A stretch of DNA of 64,000 bases, from the NCBI RefSeq assembly GCF_001598555.1, contig NZ_BCZE01000023.1:49240-113239 (forward strand). Reading direction: 5' to 3'. This document shows, one piece after another, positions 8,985 through 17,352 of this stretch. The DNA comes from Novosphingobium rosa NBRC 15208 (lineage in GTDB: Bacteria > Pseudomonadota > Alphaproteobacteria > Sphingomonadales > Sphingomonadaceae). Both the position numbers and the translations under genes were made by a program. Under the pieces are notes generated by a model that saw nothing but the letters and a program-made list of their open reading frames with translations, had not been told where the DNA came from and did not search any database. The first letter of the stretch is position 1. Each line of letters opens with the position of its first letter.

Positions 8985-9000
8985 GTTGATTTTTCCCAAC
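8985..9000 (-). promoter_or_regulatory. GTT-N10-AAC-type dyad, site 2 (GTTGGGAAAAATCAAC on minus)
   Basis: The 16-bp dyad lies about 100 bp upstream of the regulator at 9102. Read on the plus strand it continues into TTCCCAACTTGGCTCAGG, which is nearly repeated at the site before the second orphan regulator (TTCCCAACTTGTCTCAAGG at 18857). The shared extension beyond the dyad argues for common descent or a common promoter architecture. Confidence 0.5.
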
Positions 9001-9101
9001 TTGGCTCAGGCCAATCCGATGGCGTATCCAATTTGAGCATCGGCATTGTTGTCAATGTCGGCAGCGCATGCCCGTCTTGGGGCGCAAGAGGGCCGAGCGT
9101 G

Positions 9102-9782
9102 ATGAAAATCCTCTTCCTCGAAGATGATGAACTTCTTCTCAACAGCCTGGTGCATGTTTTAGAAGAAGCACAACATACCGTCGAAACCTGTAAGTCAGGG
9201 CAAGATGCCATTTATCTGGCCGGGTCGCATGATTATGATGTGCTGATCTTTGACCGCATGGTCGAAGGCGTCGACGGATTGAAGGCCATTAAAATATTGC
9301 GGAGCATGGGCGTACAGACCCCGGCCTTGTTTCTTACGGCCATGACCGGCGTGGATGATCGCGTCGATGGGCTGGAGGCGGGAGCGGATGATTACCTTGC
9401 CAAACCTTTTGCCACGCGTGAGCTGCTCGCCCGGATCATGGCACTGGGGCGCCGCGCGACCTATGGTGAAACCTCGGCCTGTCTGACCGTCGGCGATATC
9501 GAGATCGACCGCTTGAAGCGGCAGGTCAGGCGTGGCGGGGCTCCTATTCCGTTGCAGGTGCAGGAGTTCAAACTGCTGGAGTATCTCATGCTGCATGCGG
9601 GACAGATCGTGACGCGCAGCATGTTGCTTGAGGGTGTTTGGTCCTATCACTTCGAGGTCAGGACCAACATCGTCGAGAGCCATATGAGCCGATTGCGCGC
9701 GAAACTATGCGTGGATGGAAAGCCGGACCCAATTCAGACGTTGCGCCGTATTGGCTATCGCTTCGATGTTATGGAGGCATGA
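9102..9782 (+). CDS. Orphan OmpR-type response regulator
   Basis: The 226-aa protein has a receiver domain (acidic pair E7/D8/D9, phospho-acceptor Asp51 in IFDRMV, KPF motif near residue 100) and a C-terminal winged-helix DNA-binding domain ending RRIGYRFDVMEA. I start it at ATG 9102 because this places the MKILFLEDDE strand at the N-terminus. An open frame extends upstream but lacks homology. No histidine kinase is adjacent. It closely resembles the regulators at 18923 and 30774, including the Asp-Arg phospho-site. Two 16-bp dyads precede it, which suggests autoregulation or control by a sister regulator. Its gene converges on the TonB receptor at 9842-12499. Confidence 0.9.
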   Translation: MKILFLEDDELLLNSLVHVLEEAQHTVETCKSGQDAIYLAGSHDYDVLIFDRMVEGVDGLKAIKILRSMGVQTPALFLTAMTGVDDRVDGLEAGADDYLAKPFATRELLARIMALGRRATYGETSACLTVGDIEIDRLKRQVRRGGAPIPLQVQEFKLLEYLMLHAGQIVTRSMLLEGVWSYHFEVRTNIVESHMSRLRAKLCVDGKPDPIQTLRRIGYRFDVMEA

Positions 9783-9794
9783 CGGCTATTTGAA

Positions 9795-9834
9795 CAATCC
9801 TGCCGGCCAGCATTATTGCAGACCGGCAGGATTG
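9795..9834. terminator. Bidirectional terminator hairpin
   Basis: Perfect 12-bp arms CAATCCTGCCGG and CCGGCAGGATTG enclose a 16-base loop between two convergent stops at 9782 and 9842. No long T tract follows, but the position and perfect stem make a shared terminator the simplest reading. Confidence 0.65.
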
Positions 9835-9841
9835 ATGGGAC

Positions 9842-12499
9842 TCAGAACTTGATGTTGAAGCCGGCCAGCAGTGATGATCCGAACATCTCGCGCTGGATCA
9901 CGCGGTTGGCTGAGCCTTCCGTCAACGTATGGGCGGTGTTGAGCAGATTACGCCCCGATGCATAGATCGAAACCTTGTCGGTTACGGCATAGCTGACGCT
10001 GACATCGGCGGAGAGGCGTGCCTCTGTATATTGATCCAGCGCACGGCTGGTGCTGACATAGAGCAGGCTGCGCCCCACATAGGTGACAGCGCCCCGGATG
10101 TTGAACTTGCCGTCATCCCAATAGAGCGCGGCGTTGTAATTGTCCTTCGAGGTGGAGGGCAGCATGGCATTCTCGCCTGCGCGGATCTGGGCCTTTGAAT
10201 CCACATAGGTGTAATTGGCCGAAACGCCGAAATGGCCGAGCGGGCCGGGCAGGAAGCTGAGATGCTGATCATAGTTCAGCTCGAAGCCGCGCGCATGGGC
10301 ATGCGCGATGTTGCTGTAGGTGACGGATTGCGTGGGCGTGCTCTGCGATCCCAGCGCGCCCAGGATCACCGGATTGGTGATGCCGCCATAGAGGGTGCGC
10401 CCGAAGATGTAGTTCGACAGCTCCTTGTCGAACAGGCCCAGCGAGACGATGCCGCCATGGGGCAGATATTGCTCCACCGAGAGATCGAAATTCTGCGAGG
10501 TGATCGGCTTGAGATTGGGATTGCCCGAAGTGACGATGTTGTTCGCCGTATCGATGGTCGCTGCCGGATCGACCTGGTTGAAGCCGGGGCGGGCGATGGT
10601 GCTGGAATAGGAAGCGCGCAGCACCAGATCCTTGCGCATCTCGAAACGCGCCTGAATCGAGGGGAAGACGTTGGTGTAGCTGGCCCTGGATGTCACCGGG
10701 ATCAGCGTCGAGCCATTGTAGGTCGCCGTTTGCCCGCCGCGATCGGTGGTGGCGCTGGTGGAGTTGGTGGGGACGGTGGTGTTGCCGCTGTAGACCGCAT
10801 CGGTATGCTCGATGCGCAGCCCGCCGATCAGGCCAAGGCGGCCCAGCTTCAGCTGCCCCTGCACATAACCGGCATAGACATCCTCGCGATTGTCCTGCTG
10901 CACGGCCAGGCCGCCGAAGCTGTTGGCGGCGTCATTGGTGGCGAAACCGGCGCCCGCGCCATTGGCCCACAGGGCGCGTACGGCAGGGATGCCGATGTTG
11001 GGCCCATCCGCGTAATGGTTCTGATAGTAATAGACCTGACCCGGCTCGACATAGGAGGAGAGCGCCGCGCCCGGCACGGCGGTGGAGGTGTATGGGTTGT
11101 AGACATGGGTGTTGGTGCGGCGGCGGAAGGCCACGCCCGCTTTCAGGTCTTCATGCCTTTCGCCGCCCAGCAGATGCGTCGGCAGCGTGGCATCCAGCCC
11201 GCCGGCCCATTCGCGGGTGCGATAGAGCTGGTTGTTGTTGGTCACGCCGGAGAGCGTATAGCCGCTGGTGTCAGCCGGATTGGCGCCCGAAGTCGACCAG
11301 CCGGGATAATTGTAATTGCGCTGATTGTAGGTGAAGCTGGCGCCCGAGGGCTTGGACGTGAAGGTGGTGATCGTATCATAGGGGCGATAGTCCCGGCCCT
11401 GCGCGTAGGAGCCGTGATAATCCAGCCGCAGATTGCCGATCTTGTTGTGGCCGCCCGCCGTGAAGACGTCGAGGCTCACCTGCTCCAGCATGTCGCGCAC
11501 GCTCTTGTCGAACTGCTTGACCGGAGAGGTGATGCTGCCATCGGCGTTCTGCACCGATGTTCCGCTGGTCTTGATGACCATGCGGTCGCGGTCGACCTGC
11601 TCGTCGTAACCGGTGCGCAGATAGCGGATGAAGAGATGCGTATCGGGGTTGGGATCATAGGCCGCCTCGATCGCGCCGCCCTTGGTGGTGCGGTGGAAGC
11701 GGTAATAGGCCTGGGTGTAGCTCGACCAGCCGAGATTGGGCTGGCTGGCGGAATCGGAGAAGCTGGCGCGGCGGTCGTCATTGCCCAGCGCATCCTTGTA
11801 ATAGGTCAGGCTGGCGACCACCGAGAAAGGCTTGTCATCGCCCGAACCGCCGAAGCGGAAACCGCCGCTGGCCGAGAGATCCACCACCGGCGTGTTGCGC
11901 GAGAACTGCACGCCTGAGCCCAGATGCAGGTCGAGAAAGTGGTTGCGCCCGGCGGGTATCGCCATGGGGGTGATCTCGATGGTGCCGCCCAGCGCCTCGG
12001 CGTCCTGATCGGGGCGGTTGGTCTTGGTGATGGTCATCGCGCCGATCATGCCGGTGGGAAAGGCGTCGAAGGCGAAGGCCCGCCCGCCGTTCTGCGGGGT
12101 CACCGGATTGGTCGGGGGCAGATGAATGCCGCCATAGGTGGTGGTGGTGAGGTCCGCGTCCAGCCCGCGAATGTTAACCCAGCGGCCTTGCCCGGTGTCC
12201 ACCGCCAGAGAGGCGCCGGGCAGGCGGGCGATGGCCTCGCCCGCGTTGAGGTCGGGCAGGCGGCGCGCCTCGCCCTGGGTGATCGACTGGATCAGATTGG
12301 GGGCATCCTCCTGCGCTGCGCGCGAGGGGCTGTCGGCCTGCTTGCCCGAGACGATGATGGTTCCGGGGGCTGCCGAATCTGTGGCCGAGCCTGCTTCCTC
12401 CGCCCGGGCCTGGCCCGGCAAGGATGGAAGAGCCATGGCTAAAGCCAGAGCAAGAAAGGATATGTTGCGACCTGAATAAGCGCGCGACCTTTTGGACAC
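9842..12499 (-). CDS. Large TonB-dependent receptor (Caulobacter-type), paralogue A
   Basis: This 885-aa receptor begins with GTG at 12499 behind a strong GGAGG. It has a signal peptide ending at GQARAEE, a TonB-box-like GTIIVSGK near residue 48, a plug region with DLNAGEAIARLPG and NIRGLDADLTTTTYGG, then MTITKTNRPDQDAEALGG. The barrel ends SSLLAGFNIKF with a terminal Phe. These features match the large TonB_rec_CAU-type receptors that often take up carbohydrates or other complex nutrients. It shares long stretches with the receptor at 13803-16448, including GNPNLKPITS and LFDKELSNYIF, so the two are duplicates. A 12637-12652 dyad of the shared GTT-N10-AAC type lies about 140 bp upstream. The substrate is unknown. 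Confidence 0.9.
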   Translation of the reverse strand: MSKRSRAYSGRNISFLALALAMALPSLPGQARAEEAGSATDSAAPGTIIVSGKQADSPSRAAQEDAPNLIQSITQGEARRLPDLNAGEAIARLPGASLAVDTGQGRWVNIRGLDADLTTTTYGGIHLPPTNPVTPQNGGRAFAFDAFPTGMIGAMTITKTNRPDQDAEALGGTIEITPMAIPAGRNHFLDLHLGSGVQFSRNTPVVDLSASGGFRFGGSGDDKPFSVVASLTYYKDALGNDDRRASFSDSASQPNLGWSSYTQAYYRFHRTTKGGAIEAAYDPNPDTHLFIRYLRTGYDEQVDRDRMVIKTSGTSVQNADGSITSPVKQFDKSVRDMLEQVSLDVFTAGGHNKIGNLRLDYHGSYAQGRDYRPYDTITTFTSKPSGASFTYNQRNYNYPGWSTSGANPADTSGYTLSGVTNNNQLYRTREWAGGLDATLPTHLLGGERHEDLKAGVAFRRRTNTHVYNPYTSTAVPGAALSSYVEPGQVYYYQNHYADGPNIGIPAVRALWANGAGAGFATNDAANSFGGLAVQQDNREDVYAGYVQGQLKLGRLGLIGGLRIEHTDAVYSGNTTVPTNSTSATTDRGGQTATYNGSTLIPVTSRASYTNVFPSIQARFEMRKDLVLRASYSSTIARPGFNQVDPAATIDTANNIVTSGNPNLKPITSQNFDLSVEQYLPHGGIVSLGLFDKELSNYIFGRTLYGGITNPVILGALGSQSTPTQSVTYSNIAHAHARGFELNYDQHLSFLPGPLGHFGVSANYTYVDSKAQIRAGENAMLPSTSKDNYNAALYWDDGKFNIRGAVTYVGRSLLYVSTSRALDQYTEARLSADVSVSYAVTDKVSIYASGRNLLNTAHTLTEGSANRVIQREMFGSSLLAGFNIKF

Positions 12500-12636
12500 G
12501 AGTTCCTCCGATTGTTCAGCCTGAGTGAAGGTGAGGAGGGAGGCGGTTTTTCTTTCCCCCTGCCGCTCGGAGGGCGCGATTAGAGGGGAAGAATTATGCG
12601 AAAATTATCGACGCGTCTGGCATGCCGGGAAATATT

Positions 12637-12652
12637 GTTAAATGTTTCCAAC
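12637..12652 (-). promoter_or_regulatory. GTT-N10-AAC-type dyad, site 3 (GTTGGAAACATTTAAC on minus)
   Basis: This 16-bp site sits in an AT-rich stretch between the beta-propeller gene terminator and the start of receptor A. The symmetry extends outward to ATTGTT...AACAAT (12634-12655), giving perfect 6-bp outer arms. It matches the dyads before the response regulators in spacing and in the GTTGGNAA half. Confidence 0.45.
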
Positions 12653-12736
12653 AATGATTTGTAACAATCTTGACTTGCATGACGCCTATCCACCCCGGCT
12701 TCTCGCGGGCGGGCGATGCGCCGGATCCCCAACGAA

Positions 12737-12764
12737 ACAAGCCCCATGCAGGCATGGGGCTTGT
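12737..12764 (-). terminator. Strong terminator hairpin after the beta-propeller gene
   Basis: Perfect 13-bp arms ACAAGCCCCATGC and GCATGGGGCTTGT enclose a two-base loop, 25 bp beyond the beta-propeller stop. On the minus strand the stem runs into TTCGTT. It would end the receptor B/beta-propeller transcript before receptor A. Confidence 0.7.
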
Positions 12765-12788
12765 CCGTTTTCGTCTGGCAGGACTGTC

Positions 12789-13787
12789 TTACCGCGTTTC
12801 GAAGATCTGCAGCGCGGCCACTTGTGCCCCCTTCTTCGGACGCATCACATAGAGCCGATGCAGCTTGCCGACATAGAGAGAGGTCTTGCCGACGAGCGCG
12901 GGATCGGTCTCCAGCAGCCGGGCCGCGCCATCCGCCGCCAGTTGGTAGCGGCTCATGCCGGTGTCGCCGGAAAAGTAGAGGATGCGCTTCTCGTGATCGA
13001 AGGACACGCTGTCGGCGGTTTCCGTCGCCGGGAGCGACTGGAGCGTTCTCCCGCTTCGCGCGTCGATCACCGTCAGGCGGCCCGGCTCACGCGATCCGGC
13101 ATAGAGGCGCTGGCTGCCCGCATCGAAGGCCAGCGGCACGCTCTTCCTGAGCCCTTCGGGCCGCCACGTGCTGACTGCGCCGCTGTCAAGCTGCACCACG
13201 CCGATGGCATCCTTGTCACGCATGCTGACGAAGAGGCGCTTGCCCGCCGTATCGATCGCCAGTCCCTTGAGCACCAGCGCGGGCACCTGAAAGCTGCGCA
13301 CCACCTCCAGCGTGTCGAGCGAGATGGCGCTGATGCGCGATCCCGTCGCATTAGCATCGCCATCGCGGCTGCTGACGTAGAAGATCCGCGCGGCGCTATC
13401 GAGCACGCCGGTGTCGGGCTTGGCGCCCACCGGGATGGTCTTGACGGGCTGCAAATCGGCGGTCAGCACCTCGACCGTGCCGTCCTTGCCATTGGCGAAG
13501 AGCAGATGCCCCCGCGCCTTGTCCAGCACGGCCTTATGCGGCGAAGAGGCCGGCACGCTTTTGAGCAGGGCGCCGCTCGTCAGGTCGAACATGTCCATGG
13601 CGTCGCCGTCCTCGGCGGCCACATAGAGCCGGTTGGCGGTGACATCGGCCACAAGCTGGTCCCAGTCGCCTTCGGGCATGGCGGGCACCGGCGTGGTCGA
13701 GAGCAGGCGATAGGGCGATGGGGCGGCCAAAGCCGCCGTGCCCTGCAGCAGCGCCATGCCCAGCGAGAGGAGAAGAAGCTTTTTCAT
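12789..13787 (-). CDS. Secreted YVTN-type beta-propeller protein
   Basis: The 332-aa protein has a signal peptide (MKKLLLLSLGMALLQGTAALA) and a mature part built of about seven repeated blades with patterns such as NRLYVAAEDGDAMDMFD, HLLFANGKDGTVEVL, RIFYVSSRDGDAN, KRLFVSMRDKDAIGVV and QRLYAGSREPGRLTVID. This is the YVTN/NHL-like beta-propeller architecture, usually a periplasmic or extracellular binding scaffold. It follows the TonB receptor at 13803 after 15 bp and ends in a strong terminator, so the receptor and propeller form a two-gene operon. A binding role for the receptor's substrate is inference. No catalytic residues are recognisable. Confidence 0.82.
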   Translation of the reverse strand: MKKLLLLSLGMALLQGTAALAAPSPYRLLSTTPVPAMPEGDWDQLVADVTANRLYVAAEDGDAMDMFDLTSGALLKSVPASSPHKAVLDKARGHLLFANGKDGTVEVLTADLQPVKTIPVGAKPDTGVLDSAARIFYVSSRDGDANATGSRISAISLDTLEVVRSFQVPALVLKGLAIDTAGKRLFVSMRDKDAIGVVQLDSGAVSTWRPEGLRKSVPLAFDAGSQRLYAGSREPGRLTVIDARSGRTLQSLPATETADSVSFDHEKRILYFSGDTGMSRYQLAADGAARLLETDPALVGKTSLYVGKLHRLYVMRPKKGAQVAALQIFETR

Positions 13788-13802
13788 AAGGTTGACCTTT
13801 CT

Positions 13803-16448
13803 TTAGAACTTGAAGTTGAAGCCGCCCAGAAAGGCCGCGCCCGAAAGCTGGTCCTGAACGATGCGCGCCTGCGACCCTTCACTCTTGATCTTGGCGGTGT
13901 TGAGCAGGTTGCGCGCGGCGGCGTAGATCGAGATGTTGTTGGTGATCGCGTAATTGGCGCCGATATCCAGCGAAAGGCGCTGTTCCAGATATTGGTCTGT
14001 GGCCTTGGTGGCGCCCACCGTCAGCAGGCTGGCGCCGTTGAAGGCCAGAGCGCCGCGCAGGCTGAACTGGCCGTCGTCCCAATAGGCGGCGATGTTGTAG
14101 ATATGCTTGGAGGTGCCGGGCAGGCTGCCGCGTTCGCCAGCGCGGATTTCGCCCGAGGAGTCGATGTAGGAATAGTTGGCGGCAAGGCCCAGATTGGCCA
14201 GCGGGCCGGGCAGGAAGGTCAGATGCTGGTCATAGTTCAGCTCGATGCCGCGCGCCCAGGCATGCGCGGCATTGGCATAGGTGGTGACCTGCGTGGCCGT
14301 CGCCTGCGAGCCCAGCGTGGCCAGAATGACCGGATCGGTGATGCCGCCGTAGTTGGTGCGGCTGAAGATGTAGTTGGACAGCTCCTTGTCGAACAGGCCG
14401 ACCGAGATGATCCCGCCTTTGGGGAGATAATGCTCGACGGAGAGGTCGAAGCTGTTGGCGGTGATCGGCTTCAGATTGGGATTGCCGGTGGAGACCACAT
14501 TGTTGGCGACATCGATGGTTGCCGCCGGATCGATCTGGTTGAAGCCTGGCCGCGCGATGGTGCTGGAATAGGAGGCGCGGACAATGGTGCCGGGCGTCAG
14601 CGTGTAGCGGGCCTGAAGCGAGGGAAAGAGGTTGGTGTAGTCCGCCGATGAGGCCACCGGCACCAGCGTCGAGCCATTGTAGGTGGTCGTTCCGCCCGAG
14701 GCTGCCGAGGAGGTGTTCGGCACGCTGGTGTTGCCCTGATAGCGCGCCGATGTGTGCTCGACCCTCAGGCCCGCCAGCAGGTGAAGCTTGCCGAAGCTCG
14801 TCTCGCCCTGCACATAGCCCGCGACGACGTCCTCCCGATTGTCCTGCTGCACCAGCCCGCTGGCATAGGCATTGGCGGCGGCATTGGTGGCGAAGCCCGC
14901 GCCCGATCCGTTCTGCCACAGGGCGTTGACCGTCCCGACATCGATGTTGGGGCCATTGGCATAATGGGCCTGATCGAACAGGATGTTCTGCCCGGTCGCC
15001 GCGCTGGCCATGTTGACGGCCGGGACGGCAGTGGAGGCGTAAGAGTTGTAGACATGGGTGTTGGTGCGGTGGCGCGCGGCCAGGCCGACCTTGATCTTTT
15101 CGTCCGCGCTGCCGGTCAGCCGCGTGGCCAGCGTGCCATCGATCCCGCCCGACCATTCGCGAGTGCGGTAAAGCTGGTTGTTGTTGGTCACGCCCGACAG
15201 CGTGTAATTGGCCGGATTGTAGGCATCCGTGCCGGTGAAGGCATAGGTGGGGAAGGCGCCGCCCGCATTGCCATAGGTGATGCTGGTGTTCGCGGGCTTG
15301 GCGCTGAAGGTCGCCACCGTGTCATAGGGGCGATAGTCCTGCCCCTGCGCGTAGGAGGCATGATAGGCCAGCGCCAGATTGCCCAGCTTGTTGTGCCCGC
15401 CCACTTCGGTCAGATGCAGGCTGACGCGCTGGAGCATGTCGCGCACCGATTTGTCGAGTTGCTTGACCGATGAGGTGATGGTGCCATCGGCATTGGCGGC
15501 GCCATTGTTGCCCATCTTGATAGCGAACTGGTTGCGGACGACCTCTTCCTGATAGCCGGTGTTGAGGTAGCGGACATAGAGGCGCGTGTCGGCATTGGGC
15601 TCGTAGCCCAGCTCGATCGAACCGCCTTTCGTCTGGCGATGGAACTGGTAATAGGCCTGCGTCACGCCGGACCAGGCCAGATTGGGCGATCCGGCCTTGT
15701 CGACATAGGAGACGCGGCGGTCATCGGTGCCCAGCGCGTCCTTGTAATAGTTGATCGAGCCGACCAGCGTGAAGGGGCGATTGCCCTTTTCCCCGCCGAA
15801 GCGGATGCCCGCGCTGGCCGAGAGATCGACCACGCCCGTGCCGCGCGAGAATTGCATGCCCGATCCCACGCGGCCCTCGGCGAAAAAGTCGCGGTCTCTG
15901 GGCATGGTCTTGGGGGTGATCTCCACCGTGCCGCCCAGCGCTTCGGCATCCTGATCGGGGCGGTTGGTCTTGGTGATCGTCATCGCGCCGACCAGCCCGA
16001 TGGGGAAGGCGTCGAAGGTGAAGGCGCGGCCGCCGCCCTGCGGGGTCACCGGGCTGGGCGGGGGCAGATGCGTGCCGCCATAGGTGGTGCTGGTGAGATC
16101 GGCATCCAGCCCGCGAATGTTGACCCAGTGCCCCACGCCGCTGTCCGCCGAAATGGTGACGCTGGGCATGCGGGAGATGATCTCGCCGGCGTTCAGGTCG
16201 GGCAGGCGGCGCGCTTCGGCCTGAGAGATGGTCTGGATGATGTTGGGTGCCGCCTCCTGCCGCTCGCGGCTGCTGGTGGCGGCATGTCCGGTGACGATGA
16301 TATCGTTGGCGGTGGGCTGTTCGGCGGCATCGCCGGGTGCTTCTGCCCCTGTCGCGGCGAGGGCAGGGGCCGCCGTGCCGCTTAACAGGGCCGCGATGGC
16401 GAGCATGCCCGCAGTTGAGAGCGAGTGTCGCTTGAAGTGTCTGGTCAT
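13803..16448 (-). CDS. Large TonB-dependent receptor (Caulobacter-type), paralogue B
   Basis: This 881-aa receptor starts at ATG 16448 behind AGGGTGG. It has a signal peptide ending near PALAATG, a TonB-box-like NDIIVTGH at about residue 49, and the same plug signatures as paralogue A: DLNAGEIISRMPS, NIRGLDADLTSTTYGG and MTITKTNRPDQDAEALGG. It ends FLGGFNFKF. The two receptors align along their whole length, showing a local gene duplication with the beta-propeller gene now between them. It is the first gene of an operon with that propeller. A GTT-N10-AAC dyad lies 125 bp upstream at 16573, and a divergent QseB/QseC-like pair starts at 16684 and may control it. Confidence 0.9.
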   Translation of the reverse strand: MTRHFKRHSLSTAGMLAIAALLSGTAAPALAATGAEAPGDAAEQPTANDIIVTGHAATSSRERQEAAPNIIQTISQAEARRLPDLNAGEIISRMPSVTISADSGVGHWVNIRGLDADLTSTTYGGTHLPPPSPVTPQGGGRAFTFDAFPIGLVGAMTITKTNRPDQDAEALGGTVEITPKTMPRDRDFFAEGRVGSGMQFSRGTGVVDLSASAGIRFGGEKGNRPFTLVGSINYYKDALGTDDRRVSYVDKAGSPNLAWSGVTQAYYQFHRQTKGGSIELGYEPNADTRLYVRYLNTGYQEEVVRNQFAIKMGNNGAANADGTITSSVKQLDKSVRDMLQRVSLHLTEVGGHNKLGNLALAYHASYAQGQDYRPYDTVATFSAKPANTSITYGNAGGAFPTYAFTGTDAYNPANYTLSGVTNNNQLYRTREWSGGIDGTLATRLTGSADEKIKVGLAARHRTNTHVYNSYASTAVPAVNMASAATGQNILFDQAHYANGPNIDVGTVNALWQNGSGAGFATNAAANAYASGLVQQDNREDVVAGYVQGETSFGKLHLLAGLRVEHTSARYQGNTSVPNTSSAASGGTTTYNGSTLVPVASSADYTNLFPSLQARYTLTPGTIVRASYSSTIARPGFNQIDPAATIDVANNVVSTGNPNLKPITANSFDLSVEHYLPKGGIISVGLFDKELSNYIFSRTNYGGITDPVILATLGSQATATQVTTYANAAHAWARGIELNYDQHLTFLPGPLANLGLAANYSYIDSSGEIRAGERGSLPGTSKHIYNIAAYWDDGQFSLRGALAFNGASLLTVGATKATDQYLEQRLSLDIGANYAITNNISIYAAARNLLNTAKIKSEGSQARIVQDQLSGAAFLGGFNFKF

Positions 16449-16572
16449 TGATCCACCCTTTTTTCAAGGCGGGTGGTGGGTTTGTGCCTGTTTTGCACCT
16501 GCGCCACCGGCCCGCAGTCAAATTCGGATGGCTCGATAGGGCGCGACGATTATGCCGGAATTAGATCGCAAT

Positions 16573-16588
16573 GTTGGCAATAAGTAAC
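16573..16588 (+). promoter_or_regulatory. GTT-N10-AAC-type dyad, site 4 (GTTGGCAATAAGTAAC)
   Basis: The 16-bp site lies in the divergent region between receptor B and the QseB-like regulator. The symmetry extends to ATGTT...AACAT (16571-16590). It shares GTTGG-CAAT and the terminal AAC with the other sites. Confidence 0.45.
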
Positions 16589-16656
16589 ATATTTCTGTCG
16601 TAAATCAGGAAATTTTGTCAAAAAATGGAAATATAAAGCAAGCACAGGCGTAACGT

Positions 16657-16673
16657 CTTAAGGATTTCTGAAG
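16657..16673. promoter_or_regulatory. PmrA/QseB-box-like repeat CTTAAG-GATTT-CTGAAG
   Basis: Two CTTAAG-like hexamers spaced by five bases resemble the 11-bp-periodic sites of the PmrA/QseB branch of OmpR regulators. The site ends ten bases before the regulator start at 16684, a position suited to autorepression or to control of the divergent receptor. The link to this regulator is inference. Confidence 0.35.
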
Positions 16674-16683
16674 ATTATACCCT

Positions 16684-17352
16684 ATGCGCCTCTGTCTCGT
16701 CGAAGATGATCTTGCGATCGGATCAAGCCTGCACGCAGGCCTGCGCAGCTGCGGCTTTACCGTTGACTGGGTTCAGGATGGCGAGACGGCTGAGGATACG
16801 CTTCGTGTCACCGATTATACCACGGTCTTGCTCGACATTGGCTTGCCGGGGAAATCCGGACTGGATGTGCTCAATGCGCTGCGCAGCCGGGGCAATGACA
16901 CGCCGGTGATCATCCTTTCCGCGCGCGACCGGGTGGCCGATCGCATCAACGGCCTGGATAGCGGCGCCGATGACTATCTGCCCAAGCCTTTCGATCTCGA
17001 CGAGCTGACCGCGCGGATCCGGGCGCTGCGCCGCCGCCGGGGGGGGCGCACCAGCACGCTGATGCGCCATGGCCAGATCGTGTTCGATCCCGCGCGGCAG
17101 GCGGTCAGCTATCGCGGGGCCACCGTGTCTCTGCGCAGCCGCGAACTCGCCTTTTTGGCCGCCCTGATGGAGGAGCCGGGCAAAGTGCTGTCACGCAGCC
17201 AGTTGATCGATCGGGTTTACGGCTGGGATACCGACATTGAAAGCAATGCGGTTGAATTTCATATCCATGCCCTGCGTCAGAAGCTTTCGGCGGGGGCGAT
17301 CCGCAACATGCGTGGCGTCGGCTATTTTCTGGCCGATGAGCCAGCCGCTTGA
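16684..17352 (+). CDS. OmpR-family response regulator, QseB/TctD-like
   Basis: The 222-aa protein has a receiver domain (E7/D8/D9, phospho-acceptor Asp51 in LLDIGLPG, KPF near residue 101) and a winged-helix effector domain ending MRGVGYFLADEPAA. The LDIGLPGKSGLDVL and DLDELTARIRALRRR segments place it in the QseB/PmrA/TctD subgroup rather than with the three related regulators at 9102, 18923 and 30774. It is followed by its kinase, whose TTG start overlaps this stop. It is divergent from receptor B, with about 235 bp between them that carries a GTT-N10-AAC dyad and a PmrA-box-like repeat. Confidence 0.92.
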   Translation: MRLCLVEDDLAIGSSLHAGLRSCGFTVDWVQDGETAEDTLRVTDYTTVLLDIGLPGKSGLDVLNALRSRGNDTPVIILSARDRVADRINGLDSGADDYLPKPFDLDELTARIRALRRRRGGRTSTLMRHGQIVFDPARQAVSYRGATVSLRSRELAFLAALMEEPGKVLSRSQLIDRVYGWDTDIESNAVEFHIHALRQKLSAGAIRNMRGVGYFLADEPAA

